From assembly GCA_900016675.1 (NCBI GenBank), contig LN483071.1, positions 62,001-126,000 on the forward strand: a stretch of DNA of 64,000 nt. Direction: 5' to 3'. The notes under the pieces were generated by a model, which was not told where the DNA came from, did not search any database, and worked only from the letters and a program-made list of their open reading frames with translations. Shown here piece by piece: positions 62,892 through 64,000 of this stretch. Source of the DNA: Arthrobacter saudimassiliensis. Its GTDB lineage: Bacteria > Actinomycetota > Actinomycetes > Actinomycetales > Micrococcaceae. Position numbers and translations under genes: made by a program. The first letter of the stretch is position 1; each line of letters opens with the position of its first letter.

Positions 62892-63313
62892 TCGGGCACG
62901 AACTGCCCGTGCCCGGCGTCGCGCAGCGCCTGCCGCAGCTTCTGTGCGTTGGCCTCCATCCGCTCCGGATCGGGGTCCTGCTCGGCGCGGCTGAAGTCGA
63001 AGTCGGCCAGGGAGTTGGCCGGCCAGACGTGCAGGTGCAGGTGGTCGACCTCGAACCCGGCGATGGTCAGGCCCGCCCGCTCCGAGCCGAAGGCTGCCAC
63101 CTGCGCCGCGCCGATCACCTGGGCGACGCCGGTCAGCTTCTGCATCAGGTCCGCCGGCGCGTCGGTCCACTTGTCCACCTCACGGCGGGGCACCACCAGG
63201 GTATGTCCGTCGGCGAGCGGGCCGATGCTCAGGAACGCGACGACGTCGTCGTCCTTCCACACGAAGCGGCCGGGGATCTCGCCCTCGATGATGCGGGTGA
63301 ACAGGGTCGGCAT
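62885..63313 (-). CDS. HIT family protein
   Basis: Nucleotide hydrolase/transferase of 142 residues. The histidine triad is VDHLHLHVWP; the N-terminal part MPTLFTRIIEGEIPGRFVWK and LADGHTLVVPRREVDKW are the family core. Substrates are typically AMP-linked small molecules such as adenosine phosphoramidates (family knowledge). AAGGAG lies five bases before the ATG at 63311-63313; the long upstream frame is not coding. Confidence 0.94.
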   Translation of the reverse strand: MPTLFTRIIEGEIPGRFVWKDDDVVAFLSIGPLADGHTLVVPRREVDKWTDAPADLMQKLTGVAQVIGAAQVAAFGSERAGLTIAGFEVDHLHLHVWPANSLADFDFSRAEQDPDPERMEANAQKLRQALRDAGHGQFVPEQ

Positions 63314-63404
63314 GGAGTCTCCTTGCTGGGAACGGGGGCCGCCCGGCCGCAGGGGCCTGCGCAGGGGCGGCGGAACGGGGCGGCCGGTAAACATGGCTTC
63401 GACG

Positions 63405-64000
63405 CTACCGCTCCCCGTCGCCCGTCGCCACCGGCTGCCCGGGGACGGTGGACCACTCGGACCAGGACCCGGGGTACAGGGCGGCCTCGAATCCGGCCAG
63501 CGCCAGGGCTGCGACCTCACCGGCCGCGAAGACGCCGGAGCCGCAGTAGGCCGCCGTCGGCCTCACGCCGTCCACCCCGGCCGCCTCGAACCGGGCCCGC
63601 AGCTGCGGCGGGCTCAGGTATCGGCCGCGCTCGTCCAGATTGCCCGCAGCCGGCACGTTGACCGCGCCGGGGATGTGCCCGGCCTGCGGGTCCACCGGTT
63701 CGGTCTCGCCGCGGTAGCGTTCGGGCGCCCGGGCGTCCAGGAGCACACCCTCCTGCCCCAGCTGCCCGGCCCGGGCCAGGTCCGCGACGGGCATGTGCCC
63801 CCAGGAGAGGCCGGCGGACCCCGGTTCCGGCAGTTCGTCGCCGCCGGCCAGCCGGCCGCCCGCGTCCTGCCAGGCGCGCAGGCCCCCGTCGAGCAGGCGC
63901 ACGTTCCCGAAGCCGGCGTGCCGCAGCAGCCACCAGGCGCGTGCGGCGGCGCTGCCGCCGGAGGCGTCATAGGCCACCACGAGGTCGCCGTCGTTGATGC
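63405..64000 (-). CDS. sseA: Sulfurtransferase, SseA/rhodanese family (N-terminus beyond window)
   Basis: The C-terminal 198 codons are visible; the start lies right of base 64000. Two rhodanese domains are expected: the visible part begins in the end of the first (INDGDLVVAYDASGGSAAARA) and contains the second with DARAPERYRGETEP, AGHIPGAVNVPA and the catalytic loop AAYCGSGVFAAG. The CGSGV loop fits 3-mercaptopyruvate or thiosulfate sulfurtransferases. It reads toward the HIT gene with a gap of about 90 bases. Confidence 0.9.
   Translation of the reverse strand, partial: INDGDLVVAYDASGGSAAARAWWLLRHAGFGNVRLLDGGLRAWQDAGGRLAGGDELPEPGSAGLSWGHMPVADLARAGQLGQEGVLLDARAPERYRGETEPVDPQAGHIPGAVNVPAAGNLDERGRYLSPPQLRARFEAAGVDGVRPTAAYCGSGVFAAGEVAALALAGFEAALYPGSWSEWSTVPGQPVATGDGER

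Overview
The window looks like chromosomal backbone from a high-GC Gram-positive actinobacterium, most likely Micrococcaceae (Arthrobacter-like). The base composition is very GC-rich, GTG and TTG starts are common, and it carries actinobacterial marker genes: DUF3039, DUF2017 next to clpS, DUF2550 behind atpC, NucS, and a Rho with a long charged insertion. From memory of the family, much of the order argS-lysA-hom-thrC-thrB-rho-prfA-prmC-sua5-wecA-atp operon-DUF2550-murA ... nucS ... ybbN ... clpS ... murI-MBL-rph-rdgB matches the Mycobacterium tuberculosis backbone. I see no transposase, integrase, phage gene or CRISPR array.

Layout, left to right. 1-5954 (minus): clpS-DUF2017-murI-MBL hydrolase-rph-rdgB-dedA-exonuclease, several start/stop overlapping. 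6023-7963 (plus): pncB-pncA for NAD salvage, divergent from clpS. 8009-15578 (minus): a DEAD/DEAH helicase, DUF3039, an ABC-2 exporter pair, a YbbN-like TPR protein and a 550-residue envelope protein. 15793-19965 (mostly plus): AI-2E-family membrane protein, NucS, NagA and a cold-shock protein. 20084-29689 (minus): the full F1Fo ATP synthase operon (two AtpI/AtpZ-like proteins, then atpB-E-F-H-A-G-D-C), DUF2550 and murA. 29787-35858: a cell-surface glycopolymer block made of capD-like and wecA-like genes (minus), divergent from two GT2 glycosyltransferases and an epimerase (plus). 35818-47702 (minus): sua5, prmC, prfA, rho, then the threonine/lysine block thrB-thrC-hom-lysA-argS.

The right arm (47861-64000) looks more accessory. 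It opens with a three-gene flavin redox module: an FMN-binding lipoprotein, an ApbE-family flavin transferase, and an RnfD/NqrB-like membrane domain fused to a ferredoxin-reductase-like domain. Then come tRNA-Arg(CCG), a TetR regulator and a five-gene branched-chain-type ABC importer. The two share an operator-like sequence and are separated by a C-rich GCACCAC repeat. The arm ends with DUF808, a WYL regulator, hrpA, a HIT protein and a partial sulfurtransferase.

Many transcription units here start in the leaderless fashion: a TANNNT -10 box lies 6 or 7 bases before the first codon (rph, clpS, pncB, DUF3039, ABC ATPase, ybbN, nucS, nagA, murA, argS, WYL). That also helps to fix starts. Other notable points are a MurA with Asp in place of the fosfomycin-target Cys, a very stable hairpin just behind atpA, and the flavin module. 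I did not find a system that I can call wholly new; the flavin module and the TetR/repeat-controlled transporter are the best candidates for follow-up.
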